NCBI RefSeq assembly: GCF_000002875.2
Contig: NC_009410.2
Span: forward strand, 248,001-312,000
Direction: 5' to 3'
Length of the DNA: 64,000 bases
From: Leishmania infantum JPCM5
Lineage: Eukaryota > Euglenozoa > Kinetoplastea > Trypanosomatida > Trypanosomatidae
Part shown: positions 32,040 to 42,368 of the stretch, one piece after another
How positions within the stretch are numbered: position 1 is the stretch's first letter
Layout of the letters: each line of letters begins with the position of its first letter
Notes under the pieces: model-generated
The model's database searches: none
The model's input: only the letters and a program-made list of their open reading frames with translations
Told to the model about the DNA's origin: nothing
Position numbers and translations under genes: made by a program

Positions 32040-33731
32040 TCACTCAATGCGCACCTTCTTGCGGATGTCCGCCACCTCCTCGTTGTCGCTGTCCTCGTTA
32101 GCCATTAGGCTTTCTTCGGCACCTGCAGGCTCAGCGCCATCGTCAATCTGCAGCTCGTCCAGCATCTCCTCCAGTGCGATCTCAGGAATCTCGTCGTCAT
32201 CCTCGTACTCGTTCTCTGCCGCATCCGCAGCTGTCGCTGCTGTGCCACGCCGCGCGGCGATCTCCTCGTCCATCATACGATAGATTGCAATTTCCTTGCG
32301 CAGTTCTGCGTCACGCTCAATTTCGTCCTCAAACTCGCATTCGTCTTCGTTCACACCACTGTTCGCGCTGGCACCACCGCGGCGGGCAGGTCCGCTGATG
32401 GACGTCGCCTCGCCCTGCGAAGTCACAATGTCGAGCTTCTTTAGCTTCCACAGGCGACGGTTGCGGCGCGCTTTCTGCGACGGGAAGAATTTGCGCACGA
32501 GAATGACATCCTGCAGCTGCTCCGGCTTGTAGCGATTCTCGTCCAGGTCCTCGTTGTTGAGGATGCGCCCCTCCAGCAGGTACCCTTTCACGAGGTCGCC
32601 CGGGTGGAGCACGCCACCAAGGTGGGACTGCACGATCCACTCACGGCCCTCGCCGACCTCGTCCGACAGGCACACGGTGACTAGGCCAAGCTGGTAGGTG
32701 CCGTTGGTGACGGGCATCAGCTGGCACTCGAGCACGTAGAATTCAACCAGCTCGCGCGACGTCTGCAGTGACGCGAAGGGCTTCTTCCAGTACAGGGCAC
32801 CGGTGATTTCGCCAGCACGCAGCGTTCGCGGATCCATGAAGACGATGGAGCTGAACACCTTGTGCACCAGAACCAGCGGCCCCATCCCACCCAGAGACTT
32901 GAGGTAGTAGTCCTTGTACGGAATAAGAATAAGGTCCTCGCGGCAGAGTGGTGCAATATCGAGCGCGAAGGTGAAGTGCTGCACGGCCGTGTTATTCTTG
33001 GAGTCGTGGGAGACAAGCTGCACGGCATCGCGGCGCGTCACAGGCGCCGTCTTGTTCAAGAACTCCAGGAAGTTCATGGCGTGGCTCTTGTGGGCAAAGA
33101 AGAAGTCGAGGCCGTCAGGCTGCCCCTCAATACGGATGAAGTTCTCGTGCAGCCGCTTCTTCAAGATGAGCTGCTCCAGGTAGAGAAACGTCTTCTTGTG
33201 GTTCACCTTCTGACGGAGCTGCACGCACGCGTCCCACTGCGGCTGGCCGGTGGCGACCCTCTGGCACGTAGTGCACTGCTGCCACGTCACAACGTACTCA
33301 ACGACGCAGGCTTGCTGAATAACAATGTTGTTGAAGACCTCTTTCTGCACGGTGAGGCGCAGCTTGATGCGCTTACTGTGCGGCTCAGTCCAGAGAAACT
33401 TGGCATCGACAAGCTTCGCCTTGTTGGCGTTGCTGTTGCTCCCGGCACTGCTGTTTAGCCCCTTGATGCGCTTCAGACAGATGGTAAGCAGCTCGCGGCT
33501 CTCCAGCTCGGCGCGAGCCCAGTACTTGGGCGGCTGCAGGTATCGGCCGCACTCCGGACAGTGGATGAGGATGTACTCCTTCTGCAGGTCATCGGTGATG
33601 TCAACATGGGCACGGAGGCAGTTGGGGCACATGTTGCTGAGGTTGCTGTCGATCACCAGGCCGCACACACAGCACTGGACCTGCGGCACCGCTTTTCGGT
33701 CTGGGTGCTGCTCATCGTGGTCGAGCTCCAT
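32040..33731 (-). CDS. NMD3: 60S ribosomal export adaptor NMD3
   Basis: 563 residues from the ATG at 33729-33731 (MELDHDEQHPDRKAVPQVQC). NMD3 is the nuclear-export-signal adaptor that carries pre-60S particles out through CRM1. The N-terminal zinc-binding part is intact: CCVCGLVIDSNLSNMCPNCL, then HCPECGRYLQPPKYW, giving four paired CxxC modules as in the family. The hallmark LESRELLTICLKRIKGLN, TEPHSKRIKLRLTVQKEV and VVEYVVTWQQC follow. The central domain includes FFFAHKSHAMNFLEFL and VPVTRR-like ARDAVQLVSHDSKNNT segments. The C-terminal 110 residues are very acidic with a basic patch (KARRNRRLWKLKKLD) before them, suiting an NLS and NES region. The frame is open far upstream, but that part lies beyond the acceptor at 33788-33789. 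Its neighbour RPS16 genes also serve ribosomes, though genomic position carries little meaning in this group. Confidence 0.96.
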   Translation of the reverse strand: MELDHDEQHPDRKAVPQVQCCVCGLVIDSNLSNMCPNCLRAHVDITDDLQKEYILIHCPECGRYLQPPKYWARAELESRELLTICLKRIKGLNSSAGSNSNANKAKLVDAKFLWTEPHSKRIKLRLTVQKEVFNNIVIQQACVVEYVVTWQQCTTCQRVATGQPQWDACVQLRQKVNHKKTFLYLEQLILKKRLHENFIRIEGQPDGLDFFFAHKSHAMNFLEFLNKTAPVTRRDAVQLVSHDSKNNTAVQHFTFALDIAPLCREDLILIPYKDYYLKSLGGMGPLVLVHKVFSSIVFMDPRTLRAGEITGALYWKKPFASLQTSRELVEFYVLECQLMPVTNGTYQLGLVTVCLSDEVGEGREWIVQSHLGGVLHPGDLVKGYLLEGRILNNEDLDENRYKPEQLQDVILVRKFFPSQKARRNRRLWKLKKLDIVTSQGEATSISGPARRGGASANSGVNEDECEFEDEIERDAELRKEIAIYRMMDEEIAARRGTAATAADAAENEYEDDDEIPEIALEEMLDELQIDDGAEPAGAEESLMANEDSDNEEVADIRKKVRIE

Positions 33732-33787
33732 GATGGCCGCGTCACAAACCCCGGCCACGCTAGTAAACAACAACACAAACGGAAGAT

Positions 33788-33830
33788 CTGTGGCAGAAGA
33801 GGGAGGGAGGGGAGAGGGAAGGCCAGCAGA
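33788..33830 (-). promoter_or_regulatory. Predicted trans-splice acceptor of NMD3
   Basis: The minus strand reads CTTCCCTCTCCCCTCCCTCC then CTCTTCTGCCACAG, a near-ideal pyrimidine tract and acceptor; AG at 33788-33789, leader about 57 nt. Confidence 0.75.
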
Positions 33831-34117
33831 AAGACGCGTACGGGCGTGCCCTGCTTCAGGCTTCCAGAGAGAGAGAGATCGAGAGAGGGGGGAGGGAGGG
33901 AGCACAAGAACGAGTTGGGAGCTACGGAGTGCTCGAACGTGTAAGACAATCGTGTGGGCACCGCACTGCGTAGCACGTGCAAAACGATCTTTGCAGTGAG
34001 GGTGAGGCACGCGTAAAAACTCACTCTCTGTTGTACTGCAGCGCATAAAGTGGCGAGCGAGTCGGAAGTCAATCGTGAAAAAAAAAGAAGAAAACGAAGA
34101 AGAGCAGCGCCGGCAGG

Positions 34118-34149
<32 letters not shown>

Positions 34150-35462
34150 GCAACGAAAATGGATGCCGTGCGGCGCAGCCGTGTGTGCGTGTGTATTCCA
34201 AAGGAGAAAGGCAAGGCAGGGGGAGGGGCGTGAAGCGTGAAAGGTCGATGCAGAGAAAGAGGAGGAGCGTACTTTTCAATACTTGGGTGGAAGCGAAAGT
34301 GTAGATGCCACCGGAGTCGGCGTGGATAATGGGGTTCGGTCCGAAATCGAAGAAGCCACCGCCACCGTGTTGCGCAGGCACGCAGATAAGTAAGTGTTGA
34401 CCATAAGCTTATGTGTCTGTGTATTGCACACAAGGAGAGAGGGGACGAAGAGACGGCGGCATCTTCCCTTTTCCGTCCCTTCAATCCACATCGAGCTACA
34501 GAAAGACTAGGGGGCCACCTAGATGCGCCATTCGGCAACCACGCTCTCTCTGTCGGTATCGCTCTGCCGCTACAGGCTGTGCTTGCCACCTCCCCAGACA
34601 CACAGACACCCCCCTTTGGTGGTTGTGTGTGGGGGGGGGGAGGTGGGGGGCCTCGCTTCTGTTGTCCATGCCACCTGTTTGAAGAAGGCAATCAACTTTC
34701 GCCGCGTGTGATGGGCGAAAAACAAGCGCACGCAGCCCGTGGAACACCAACGGTCACAGCCCCGAAGATGAGACAGAGCGGGTGTATCAGGGGAAAGGGG
34801 GAGGGGAGGGGGCTGCACCGAAGCGGCCGACAAGTATGTGGCACCCACTCTCCTCCGACAGAGATGCACAGCTGCTCGCAGGCCAAGACGCACACCCACA
34901 CAGAAAGGCACCGCCCCCCCCCCGCGTGCGCAAGATCGTCTGCACCAACGGTGCACCACTCCACGAGTAGCAGCGACACACGTGCACGAGGAGGCGTAAA
35001 CGACGAGAGGAAACAGACAAGGGCGGGGAGAGGGGAAAAGCCACCTGAACGGGGGTGGGGGTGCCAAGAGATGATGGAGAACGGCGTGGGGTGGCAGCAG
35101 GCGAAAGGTAGGAGAGGGCAGCGCTCAAAAGAGGAAGGGGGAAAACAAAGGGGGTGGGAACAACACAACCACAACGAGACGCCTATCGAGATCAGATGCG
35201 CGCGAGGAGGGGGCAAGCCAACGAGAGAGATGAGAGGGGAGAAAGCCAGAGGGCCGCGGGAGGAACAGAGAGAGAAGCTGAAAAGAGGTGGGGAGCCGTG
35301 CTCACACGCTTAGAGGTGATCTTGTGGTGCCCGTCGTTCATGGTCGATCCCCGTCGAGGTAGAGAAGTGAGTGGAAAAAGGTCTACCTCTCCCGCACTAA
35401 GAATGAAAACGACAAAAAGGCTGGTCGGTCAACTAGGCGGTAATTGCCCGTGCCGATGCGGA

Positions 35463-35505
35463 TAAATATAAACTATATATATATATATACATGTGTGTGT
35501 GTGTC
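35463..35505. repeat. AT islet fused to a GT repeat
   Basis: (TA)n from about 35473 to 35489 runs into (TG)n to about 35504, in an otherwise purine-rich spacer. Confidence 0.88.
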
Positions 35506-36996
35506 GGGATGTCAGTGGAGCTGGCGAGAGGTCTCTTCTGTCTGTCCCCCGAGGCGCGCATACTACGCACGTGACGCACACGCACCTACACGCACGCGTA
35601 CACAGAAGAAGCACGCATGCACACAAAACACGAAACCGAAAGGAGCGCCCAGGAAAACGGACAGCCAAAATAGGGGGAATCAAAAAGACACGCACACGGT
35701 TGGTATCACCCAAGTCAGCAGTGATGAAGCGCCCATACACGCCTGCAGCAACGCGCCGCTCTCACGCTGCCAAGTGCACATAACCACAGCGATCCACGCA
35801 TAGACTACCCACGACAAGAGAGGGAGACTGGAGAGAAACAGGGGGGTTGGGTGGGGGCACCAGAAGCCAGGGAGCATCCTCGAAGAGGAAATACAAAGAC
35901 CACAGACGGCCGAGAAGGTCGTCGATAAAGAGAAGAGTGCGTGAGGCGGAGACAACGATGCGGCTGACAGTGGTGAAGGAGAGGGGGGGACAAGAAAAGA
36001 GGGAGAAACAAGTAAGGGAAACAAAAGGTGAGGTGGGGTGGGGGGAGACAAGGGAACAGATTCGAGAACAGAGAAGAGCGGCAGCCGCCAACTGATGACA
36101 ACGTCAACGATGGTAGTGACCCTACCACTAACAACCGCACGGACGAGAGAGAACAGAGAACAGAGAGCAAATAACGCAGACGCACACATACGGAGAGAGA
36201 GACACCCCATTCGACGGCAGAGGACAGCGCTAGCAGAGAGCATGGAAGATGTGTGGTGTATGGTGTGTGTGTGTGTGTCTGGGGAGGGCGGGTGTCATGC
36301 AGAGCCACGAGCCACTGAATCGACAAGAACAGCAGAACAACGAGAGGCAGCAACTCACACGCATGGGAAGAAAAAAGAACAAAAGAGCGGCTGCATGGCA
36401 CACACCGTCCGACGCAGCGACAGCGGCCACCAGTCGTCCACATCATCATCCTGTCAATCCTAAATGGATTCCCTCGCCTTCTGCAGAAGAAAAGCAAAGA
36501 CGAGAGAAGAGAGGGGGGAACGAGGAAGATGGAGAGAGCGGAGCAGGGCTTACGGGTCGGGGGTGGAGGGGGGTGTAGAGGGAAGAGAGCAAAGGCACTC
36601 GAAAGGCTGAAGCAACGGCGAAGGAGATGGGGGACGAAACAGCGCTACGTGATCCGCTTCCACATACCGGAAAGGGGGAGGGGGAGGGGTGGAGAAACAT
36701 GAAGGAAGAGAAAACGAAACGTAAGAAGGGCGAAGAGGAGGCCCACTCTGTGGCCACAAAGACACACACGCACACGCGCACACACACAAACACACCAGCG
36801 CAGAGGAGGAGGAGGAGGGGAGGGTAGAACGGACCATAGCGTATCCACTCTTTCTGTGCGGCGAGCGAAGCTACACATATGGCCATCCACCGCAACCCAA
36901 TCAGACAGACATACATCACCAACACACATAGATACAGCATCACACTAAAACAAGTACAGCTCAACGTATAGCAATGTGTGAAAGGTTAGCTCTCCT

Positions 36997-39900
36997 CTAA
37001 CGCGACGGCGTCTTCTCCTTGGACGCGGCCCCAACCCCGTAGAGCCACTGATGGCTGAGCAGCTTCTTCGCTGAGGGTCGCTTCTTGGGGTCGTACGAGT
37101 GCAGGCATGACAAGATGAAGTTGGCTGCCAGTTGCGCCTCGCGGAAGCCGAGGTACGGCTCCAGTTCCATCTCCAAGTTCCGGCGCGGGTACGAGTGGTA
37201 GCGCGAGGCGTATATGAACTTGCCGTTTCGGTCCACGAAGCGGTGCAGATACTCTGGCGGCGGGCGAAACCCGCTCTTCGGTACCGGAGTCCCTTGAATG
37301 ATTGCGTCGTAGTAGTCGTTGTTGCGCACGCGAATGCTTGTGATCTCTGACGGCAGTGGGCCGAGGATCTGCATCATCATGGCGAGATGCTCGATATCCA
37401 TATCGCGCGGTTCGCGCGTCTTCCTCTTTGGATCCATCAGGAAGCACCCGGTGATGAGCTCAAACGTCATGCACCCCACGCTCCACACGTCCGTCGTGCA
37501 GGTGAAGTCAAGGCCCAGCAGTACCTCCGGTGCGCGGTACTCGCGAGTCTGGATGAGCGTGCCGCGATGGTTATCCACGACACCAGACCGCGTGACCGGG
37601 AAGTTCTTCTTACAACGCATGAGCGGTGCCAGCAGGGAGGCGTCAACGTTGCTGCACGCAGACATCCAGAGCTGCGCAGAGCCCGGCGGCTCCAGCAGCG
37701 CCGACAAGCCGAAGTCTGCAAGATACACCAGTTGCTCCGTCGACTGCTGCGCCATGGACTTCTTGAAGTCCTCGACGCTGATCATGTGGCTCCGCTCCTG
37801 GTTGTAAATGCAGAACTTCTCCATCGAATTCACCAGCTTCGAGTCCACCGCCGAGCACAGCACATTCTCCGGCTTGATGTCGGTGTGCACGACGTTCAGC
37901 TCGCTCAGCTCGTGTAGCGAGATGAGCACCGAGAGGACAATCTCTTTAATCATGCGCAGGTCCTCGGCGTTGCGTCGGCTGCGGTCCGCCTTCATGCGTT
38001 CGATGATGGAAAGGAGGTTGGGCCCACAGAGGGGAAGAACCATGCAAGTGTGCATGCCGAACTCGCCCCGCACGTCGAAGCAGTCGATGATGTTCGTGAT
38101 GGCGGCATGCCGCGGGAGACGCGCCTCTAGATAGCGCAGCAAACTCACCTCGTAGCGGGTTGCCTCCTGAACGTTGGAGCGACACTTGGCGACTTTGACG
38201 GCGACGAAGGCCTGAGACAAGCCGCGACCCAGGGTGGCGTGCTTTGTATCGTAGCCCAGCCATACCGTGCTGAACTCGCCCCAGCCCAGCTTCTGAATCA
38301 GCACGTACCGCGAGTGAACGATGCGGCCCGGCGTCACGGTGAGATAGCCGCCTTCCTTGTACGCGTTCTTGTCCTCCTCGAAGCGGTCGCGCCACTGGTC
38401 GATGTAGCGCTGCATTTGAGCGCGGCTGGAAACAAAGGAGTAGCTCGCTAACGCCGGGGGCGCTCTCAGCATGTCGCTGGCAACTGAGCTCGTCGACGCA
38501 GTGCTCACACTCGTTTGCCGACGCACGTGAGCGCCACGGGCGCCAGCTACGGCGCCCATGTCCATGGAGGAGGCAGAGGCACTCGACGCGGCGGCAGCTA
38601 CTTTGCTGGAGAAGGAGCTGCTGGCGGCAAAGGTGGCGGCGAACTTCTCGCGCGGCCCTCTCTCACGGGAAGCCACGTTGCGTGCACTGACACTGCCGGC
38701 GCGTACCACGGTGCGCACCCTCTCCAGGCGGCCAGTGCCGCTAGCTGCAACACCGGCGGTACCACCCTTGGGTTCCGTCAAGGTCGTAGCGTTGATCGAC
38801 CTGGAAAGCGACGCTGAGGACGACAGCTGTGCGCGGCTGTTAGAACTGCTTCGCGTAGCAGTGGTAGCGGCGCTGGAGCTGCAGCGGGCCTCGTCCTCCT
38901 GCACCGCGACTGGCAGCACCGTGTCGGCCGTCAGCGTCAGCGCCTGCGACGACCGCTCCGGCTTGCGCACCGCGTCGACGGAGACAGTGGGGGAAGACAC
39001 AGCTGTCTTTCGCACCCGTGCAGCCATCAGGGCCGTCGACGCCACAGACTTCATGTGCTGCTGAGACTGCACTGCCTTGCGTTGCTGTTGCTGCTGCTCC
39101 GCCTCGACAGCGTCGTCATCACTCTCCGCTAGCAGCGGTGAAAGCGGTGTGAATAAGGTCCCGTGCTGGGAGGCGATCGTGGCCGTATGCACCGGCGTCT
39201 GGGAATCCGCACGTGGCGAGTACCCTGGAGTCGTGGTCGCCGTTGTCGTCGCGGTGGCAGTTGTCGCATCACGGCTATGACTTAGCGTGGTGTGCAAGGT
39301 CGAGTAGCTGCTGTCTCTCTGGCCCGCGCTGTGGACCATGCGCAAAATGGTTGTGCCCGAGTGTGCCGTGAGTTCGCTGCAGGAGCTGCCGCCATTTAGC
39401 GGTGCAACGGCAGTGGCTGCCGCCGATGTCGAGGATAATGACGCCGCGGCTGCCGTTGGATCGGCGTGGTTGACGGACGTGGCAGGCGTGCTGTTGTTGC
39501 TCGGGAGTGAGGGGACAGGAACGCGTACACTGATCACTGCCGGTGCCCTCGAAGGCGTCCTCACCTGTGTGCGCGTTTTTACCACGGCGCTCGCGCCGAC
39601 ACTGGTAGCGCCGGTCGGCATTGGCGGTGTCGCATTCGAGCCGCTCGCATCTGTACGGCTGTAGGAGAGGTCGATAACGCCAAACATCGCAGGTGACTTT
39701 AGCGCCTGCGGCGATGAGGACGTGGGTGCCAGTGGGTGTATTGGCTGCGGCTGCGGATGCGGAGTCCCGGTCGACTGCGAGTCGATGAAGCCTTTCTCGG
39801 GCGATTGGTGTTGGGAGAACGCGTGCGGCCGCGGCGGCGACGCCCGCGAGCCGCGAGCTTCACTGAAGCAGTCAGCTTCTACCCCACCCGGCGCACTATC

Positions 39901-41184
39901 GTCGACTCGGAGAGGCGTAGAGGTGGTTTTTGGCGACGTCTTCAGCGGCATCACCGGCGTCGACTCGCGCGCCGGCGATATAGCGGCTCGCGGATGGAGG
40001 TGCGAAGATGGCGGCGCATCTCGGCTGAAGGGTGACGACGCGAATGCATCGCGGGGCCAGCTTACCGAAGACGGCGAGGTGTGCCGGTGGGGCACCGAAG
40101 CTGCAGTTGTGGGTAGCCGCTCCTCAAGCGAACTGTTGAGCGCCAGTGAGTTGTTGTCACCGTGCTGCCGTGGGACGATCTTGTCCGCATCAGCATCGCC
40201 GGTGGGGACACTACCCGGGCTAGCACCTCCTGCCGCCGCGGAAGAGCTTGCGCCGACGGGTGTTGTGACGTTGCCAGGCGCATAGCGCTCCAGTGTCGAT
40301 TGCTGCTGCTTTTCCTGCTGCTGGGAGGCCAGCCCATCCAAGGCGCACTGATATGGTGAGGCGCCGCTCACTCGGGCGGGGCCGGCGCCTCCAGAGTGCG
40401 ATGGCGAAGAGTTCAGCATCCCAGACTGGGCGAGCTTGCTCGGGTGAGACACCTCTTCTGGAAGCATCACGTGCCCCACGTTGCTGCGGCAGTTGCCGAG
40501 GCTCTGCTGCTGCGGAGCGCTGGCCATCATGCCACCACGGTTAGAGTTCGGGCTCGTCAAGCCGCCCCAGGAGGCTTCGCCGAACGATGTCAGCGCGGTT
40601 TTCATGTGAGGGGACTCGTTGGAAGCAACGCCGAGCGGCGACGAGTATGAAACGGCGGCTGCGATGGAGTTGAACGGCTGCGGGCAGCGGCTCTGCGGGT
40701 CTGGCGAGTGAGCCTGCAACGGAGGCAAGTGGCGCGAGGCCATCACCGACGACAGGGAAGGCGATGATGCCGCGCACCGGTTGAACCAAGTGGGGCAGAC
40801 AGCGGAGAGATCAGAGTTGCTCTCATACATGCCGGCCTCCGTCATGGCGCTGCTCGGCGATGCCGAGTCGCCGAGTCGACTGTGCGGCGATGCGTGGCTG
40901 CGATAAAGGGGGGATGCTCGGTCGTATGGGTTCATGCTTCTGTCGGGCGTGGCAGGGCAGACAGTGTACATGAGTGGCGAGCCCGGGTTGGAGGAGGACA
41001 GCGCACGAGGATGCTGCTGCTGTTGATTCTCGGGAGACGACTGAAAGCACTGCTGTTTCTGCAGTCGCATGCGGTGGGGAGAGGGGCAGCGCGGTGACGC
41101 TTCCTCGTCACCGCGCACATCACGATGAGGAGGGTAACGGTGGGCGCCACCGCCGTTACCTCCGGCGGTGCAGTCGGGCCCCAT
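36997..41184 (-). CDS. SRPK-like serine/threonine kinase with very long disordered N-terminus
   Basis: 1395 residues from the ATG at 41182-41184. Residues 1 to about 930 are Ser/Pro/Ala/Thr/Gln-rich and low in complexity. The kinase domain starts near 955 with the SRPK-type glycine loop KLGWGEFSTVWLGYD, then FVAVKVAK (catalytic Lys). The catalytic loop is HTDIKPENVL (near residue 1098); HTD rather than HRD is normal for SRPKs. Next come LADFGLSALL (near 1157), QTREYRAPEVLLG and DVWSVGCMTFELITGCFLMD. Inserts of about 30-45 residues lie between catalytic loop and DFG and before the APE motif, as SRPKs also have spacers. SRPKs phosphorylate RS-domain splicing factors; here that would touch trans-splicing, an inference. 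All catalytic residues appear present, so it should be active. Confidence 0.94.
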   Translation of the reverse strand: MGPDCTAGGNGGGAHRYPPHRDVRGDEEASPRCPSPHRMRLQKQQCFQSSPENQQQQHPRALSSSNPGSPLMYTVCPATPDRSMNPYDRASPLYRSHASPHSRLGDSASPSSAMTEAGMYESNSDLSAVCPTWFNRCAASSPSLSSVMASRHLPPLQAHSPDPQSRCPQPFNSIAAAVSYSSPLGVASNESPHMKTALTSFGEASWGGLTSPNSNRGGMMASAPQQQSLGNCRSNVGHVMLPEEVSHPSKLAQSGMLNSSPSHSGGAGPARVSGASPYQCALDGLASQQQEKQQQSTLERYAPGNVTTPVGASSSAAAGGASPGSVPTGDADADKIVPRQHGDNNSLALNSSLEERLPTTAASVPHRHTSPSSVSWPRDAFASSPFSRDAPPSSHLHPRAAISPARESTPVMPLKTSPKTTSTPLRVDDSAPGGVEADCFSEARGSRASPPRPHAFSQHQSPEKGFIDSQSTGTPHPQPQPIHPLAPTSSSPQALKSPAMFGVIDLSYSRTDASGSNATPPMPTGATSVGASAVVKTRTQVRTPSRAPAVISVRVPVPSLPSNNSTPATSVNHADPTAAAASLSSTSAAATAVAPLNGGSSCSELTAHSGTTILRMVHSAGQRDSSYSTLHTTLSHSRDATTATATTTATTTPGYSPRADSQTPVHTATIASQHGTLFTPLSPLLAESDDDAVEAEQQQQQRKAVQSQQHMKSVASTALMAARVRKTAVSSPTVSVDAVRKPERSSQALTLTADTVLPVAVQEDEARCSSSAATTATRSSSNSRAQLSSSASLSRSINATTLTEPKGGTAGVAASGTGRLERVRTVVRAGSVSARNVASRERGPREKFAATFAASSSFSSKVAAAASSASASSMDMGAVAGARGAHVRRQTSVSTASTSSVASDMLRAPPALASYSFVSSRAQMQRYIDQWRDRFEEDKNAYKEGGYLTVTPGRIVHSRYVLIQKLGWGEFSTVWLGYDTKHATLGRGLSQAFVAVKVAKCRSNVQEATRYEVSLLRYLEARLPRHAAITNIIDCFDVRGEFGMHTCMVLPLCGPNLLSIIERMKADRSRRNAEDLRMIKEIVLSVLISLHELSELNVVHTDIKPENVLCSAVDSKLVNSMEKFCIYNQERSHMISVEDFKKSMAQQSTEQLVYLADFGLSALLEPPGSAQLWMSACSNVDASLLAPLMRCKKNFPVTRSGVVDNHRGTLIQTREYRAPEVLLGLDFTCTTDVWSVGCMTFELITGCFLMDPKRKTREPRDMDIEHLAMMMQILGPLPSEITSIRVRNNDYYDAIIQGTPVPKSGFRPPPEYLHRFVDRNGKFIYASRYHSYPRRNLEMELEPYLGFREAQLAANFILSCLHSYDPKKRPSAKKLLSHQWLYGVGAASKEKTPSR

Positions 41185-41951
41185 TGGCGTGTCTCGTCGC
41201 CTGTACTTCGGTACGTTGCAGCCCGCGTAGTGTACCAGCGATGAAGTGTCGCGTATACGTGTGCTAGCCTACAGGAGGACGCCGTTAACAACAACGGTAA
41301 ACAAAGAGTGTGCGCGAGGCACCGCGAATACGCTGAAGGGCGGTGATGGTGTGGCCCGTGGCCGAAAACAACAAAGTCCAAAGCAAAGGAGAGAAGCAAA
41401 CCGTGGTTCCACGAGTGGCGGGCGTGCTAATATAGAAACGACGGCAGACAGTTCACCAAGCAGAAAATCGGCACGGGCACACACACACACACACAGCACC
41501 ACTCAGCGTGGTCCCGGAAAGAGATGAGAAACGAGAAAAAAAAGCCGGCAAGACGAAACAGGAAGGAGAGAGAGGGGGCGTGCCTGCACCGGAAGAAATA
41601 CACACCAACGCGCACGCGCAGAGGGAGAGATCACGCACAGTGAAAGGCAGGGACGAGGGGGAGGGAAGGAAGCGGCGTCTTCTTTTTGGTCGTTGAACAG
41701 AAAAAAAAATAAAAGAAAAGGGAAGAAACAACGAAGAAACTTTTCTGCACTCAACGACCTGCAGAAGGGGTGGGGAAGGGGGAGGTCTGGAAGCGTGCCG
41801 ACTGTGACGCAGGAGGGGAAGAGCGAGGGAGGGACTGCAGGGACAAGAGCCGAAGAAGATACCAAAACCACAGAAGATAGGACTGAAGGGAACAAAGAGC
41901 GAGGCAAAAGCATGAACAGCAGCAACAGATGCACGCACGCACGCACGCAAG

Positions 41952-41977
41952 ATATGTATTTATATATACATATATAG
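41952..41977. repeat. AT-rich islet
   Basis: ATATGTATTTATATATACAT then ATATAG, in the leader side of the kinase spacer, next to (GCAC)n. Confidence 0.85.
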
Positions 41978-42349
41978 GGAACAATTAAAAAATGCAAGGG
42001 GATAGGGGTGAGGGCGCACGGAAAGAAGAGGTCAAGCAGGGAGTACGCAGATGGGGAGACGCGCAGGCGCCTCCGAACACACGTACACTCACAAGAACGT
42101 CAGAGAGAGAGGTAGGTGCATAGAAGACCCCACAGCCGGCAAGGATCACCCACGATCAGCGCGTCAATCAGAAAGAGAGGGGAAGGCGGGGAGGGGGGAG
42201 GGAGGGAGAGAGACACCGGTGATAATGACGCAGGCGACAAGGAAACAAAACGCCAAGACAGAAAAATTAACAGCACACCGAGACGCGAAGAACAAAAATC
42301 ATATGCTGCCCTACACATACCGACACATGCATGCACACACACGCGCACA

Positions 42350-42368
42350 CATGCATGCATGCATGCAC
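42350..42368. repeat. (GCAT)n tetranucleotide repeat
   Basis: CATGCATGCATGCATGCAC; self-complementary, so it can form a hairpin. Confidence 0.9.

Larger units (their letters stand above)
33732..36996. other. Long intergenic region between NMD3 and the SRPK-like kinase
   Basis: 3.3 kb, mainly the kinase mRNA's expected 3' UTR. It contains a CAG/TAG repeat at about 34,117-34,150, a G run near 34,630, a C run near 34,915, an AT/GT islet at 35463-35505, (GT)n at about 36,260-36,278 and CA tracts near 36,765-36,795. Long purine tracts on plus (35,000-36,700) make long Pro/Ser/Leu-rich minus frames (34692-35216, 35805-36497) that I do not accept as genes. The length suggests a long regulatory 3' UTR. 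Confidence 0.6.

Noticed and set aside
34411..35313. Plus-strand frame of 300 codons in the NMD3-kinase spacer
   Set aside because: Gly/Arg/Glu/Lys-rich product of purine tracts, opposite the transcription direction, no motif.
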